A stretch of 7,084 nucleotides of DNA from an uncultured Clostridia bacterium (GTDB lineage Bacteria > Bacillota > Clostridia > Christensenellales > CAG-1252). The translations under genes were made by a program, and so were the position numbers. Within the stretch, counting starts at the first letter, position 1; each line of letters begins with the position of its first letter. The notes beneath the pieces are model-generated. The model did not search any database, was not told the DNA's origin, and saw nothing but the letters and a program-made list of their open reading frames with translations. Below, in pieces: positions 6,723 to 7,084 of the stretch. The stretch lies in the NCBI GenBank assembly GCA_946626795.1, contig CAMOUZ010000059.1, positions 1-7,084 of the forward strand, in the 5' to 3' direction.

Positions 6723-7084
6723 TTAAAAGATGCTGTCTTCGTCTTCGTCATCCACACCGAAGAGATTCTTGATATCCGCTTCGTCTGCGATGGTCTCGAA
6801 CGGGCTGTCGGTATCGTCCTCGTCCACCGTATCTTCTCCGAAGATATTGCCGAGGTCGATCATCGTGTCCGCAGACTCCGCCGCGGGCTCTGTTGTCGGG
6901 AGATCCTCGATGGTGTCGGGTATCTCCTGATCATTCTCGCCGAGCGCGCGAATGTCGAGGCCCAAAGAACGCATCTCTCTCACGAGCACGCGGAAGGACT
7001 CCGGAATGCCCGGCTCGCTGATATTCTGTCCCTTGGTGATGGAGGCATACGCCTTCTCTCTGCCGCTGACGTCGTCCGACTTGA
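6723..7084 (-). CDS. rpoB: DNA-directed RNA polymerase subunit beta, C-terminal 119 residues (5' end outside window)
   Basis: This is the end of the beta subunit, the partner of beta' in the RNA polymerase core. The frame is open to the window edge. The first visible residues, KSDDVSGREKAY followed by GIPESFRVLVREMRSLGLDI, are the conserved beta C-terminal segment that packs against beta'. After it comes a tail of 72 residues (from GENDQEIPD to the end) with 27 Asp/Glu, one Lys and no Arg, which looks disordered. Two copies of D-[LI]-x-N-[IL]-F-G-x-D occur in the tail, 27 residues apart. The rifampicin-binding region is outside the window. The stop is TAA at 6723-6725, and rpoC follows after 15 nt. 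Acidic beta tails of variable length occur in Bacillota; the repeated motif is the unusual part. Confidence 0.97.
   Translation of the reverse strand, partial: KSDDVSGREKAYASITKGQNISEPGIPESFRVLVREMRSLGLDIRALGENDQEIPDTIEDLPTTEPAAESADTMIDLGNIFGEDTVDEDDTDSPFETIADEADIKNLFGVDDEDEDSIF
6750..6857 (-). repeat. Duplicated short motif encoded in the acidic tail of RpoB
   Basis: The two encoded copies are DLGNIFGED (6831-6857) and DIKNLFGVD (6750-6776), spaced by 27 residues. Each is followed by a run of Asp/Glu. Five of nine positions are identical (D, N, F, G, D) and two more are Leu/Ile swaps. The rest of the tail is low-complexity acidic sequence, so these hydrophobic islands stand out as possible short binding motifs. 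No function is known to me. Confidence 0.6.

Overview
This window is ordinary, well-packed bacterial chromosome. All five genes are on the minus strand, so transcription runs from high to low coordinates: the 3' end of rpoB (RNA polymerase beta), complete rpoC (beta'), complete metK (S-adenosylmethionine synthetase), a complete alpha/beta-hydrolase, and the 5' part of recD2 (a RecD-like 5'-3' DNA helicase). No tRNA, rRNA, CRISPR array, insertion sequence or phage gene was seen.

The beta' subunit is 1193 residues, the compact length and layout of Bacillota, without the large insertions of proteobacterial beta'. The helicase is the RecD2 type with an N-terminal OB-like region, also common in Bacillota. 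With a fairly high GC content by eye, an uncultured member of the class Clostridia is a reasonable guess, but this is inference and no species can be named.

Layout: rpoB ends at 6723, and rpoC starts 15 nt later behind a G-rich Shine-Dalgarno sequence. A 64-nt gap holds a strong GC hairpin, and then metK begins. The metK stop codon lies within the Shine-Dalgarno sequence of the hydrolase gene (9-nt gap), so those two genes are very probably co-transcribed and may be translationally coupled. A 101-nt gap follows, with a long hairpin that probably ends the upstream transcript. That gap also holds a near-consensus sigma-A-type promoter for recD2 placed so close to the ATG that the message should be almost leaderless.

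The genes serve separate jobs: transcription core enzyme, methyl-donor synthesis, an uncharacterised esterase-like enzyme, and DNA repair. Nothing here amounts to a new multi-gene system. The points most worth a second look are a duplicated short motif (D-[LI]-x-N-[IL]-F-G-x-D) in the very acidic tail of RpoB, the near-leaderless recD2 start, the hairpin between rpoC and metK whose U-rich side faces the antisense direction, and the placement of metK directly behind rpoC.
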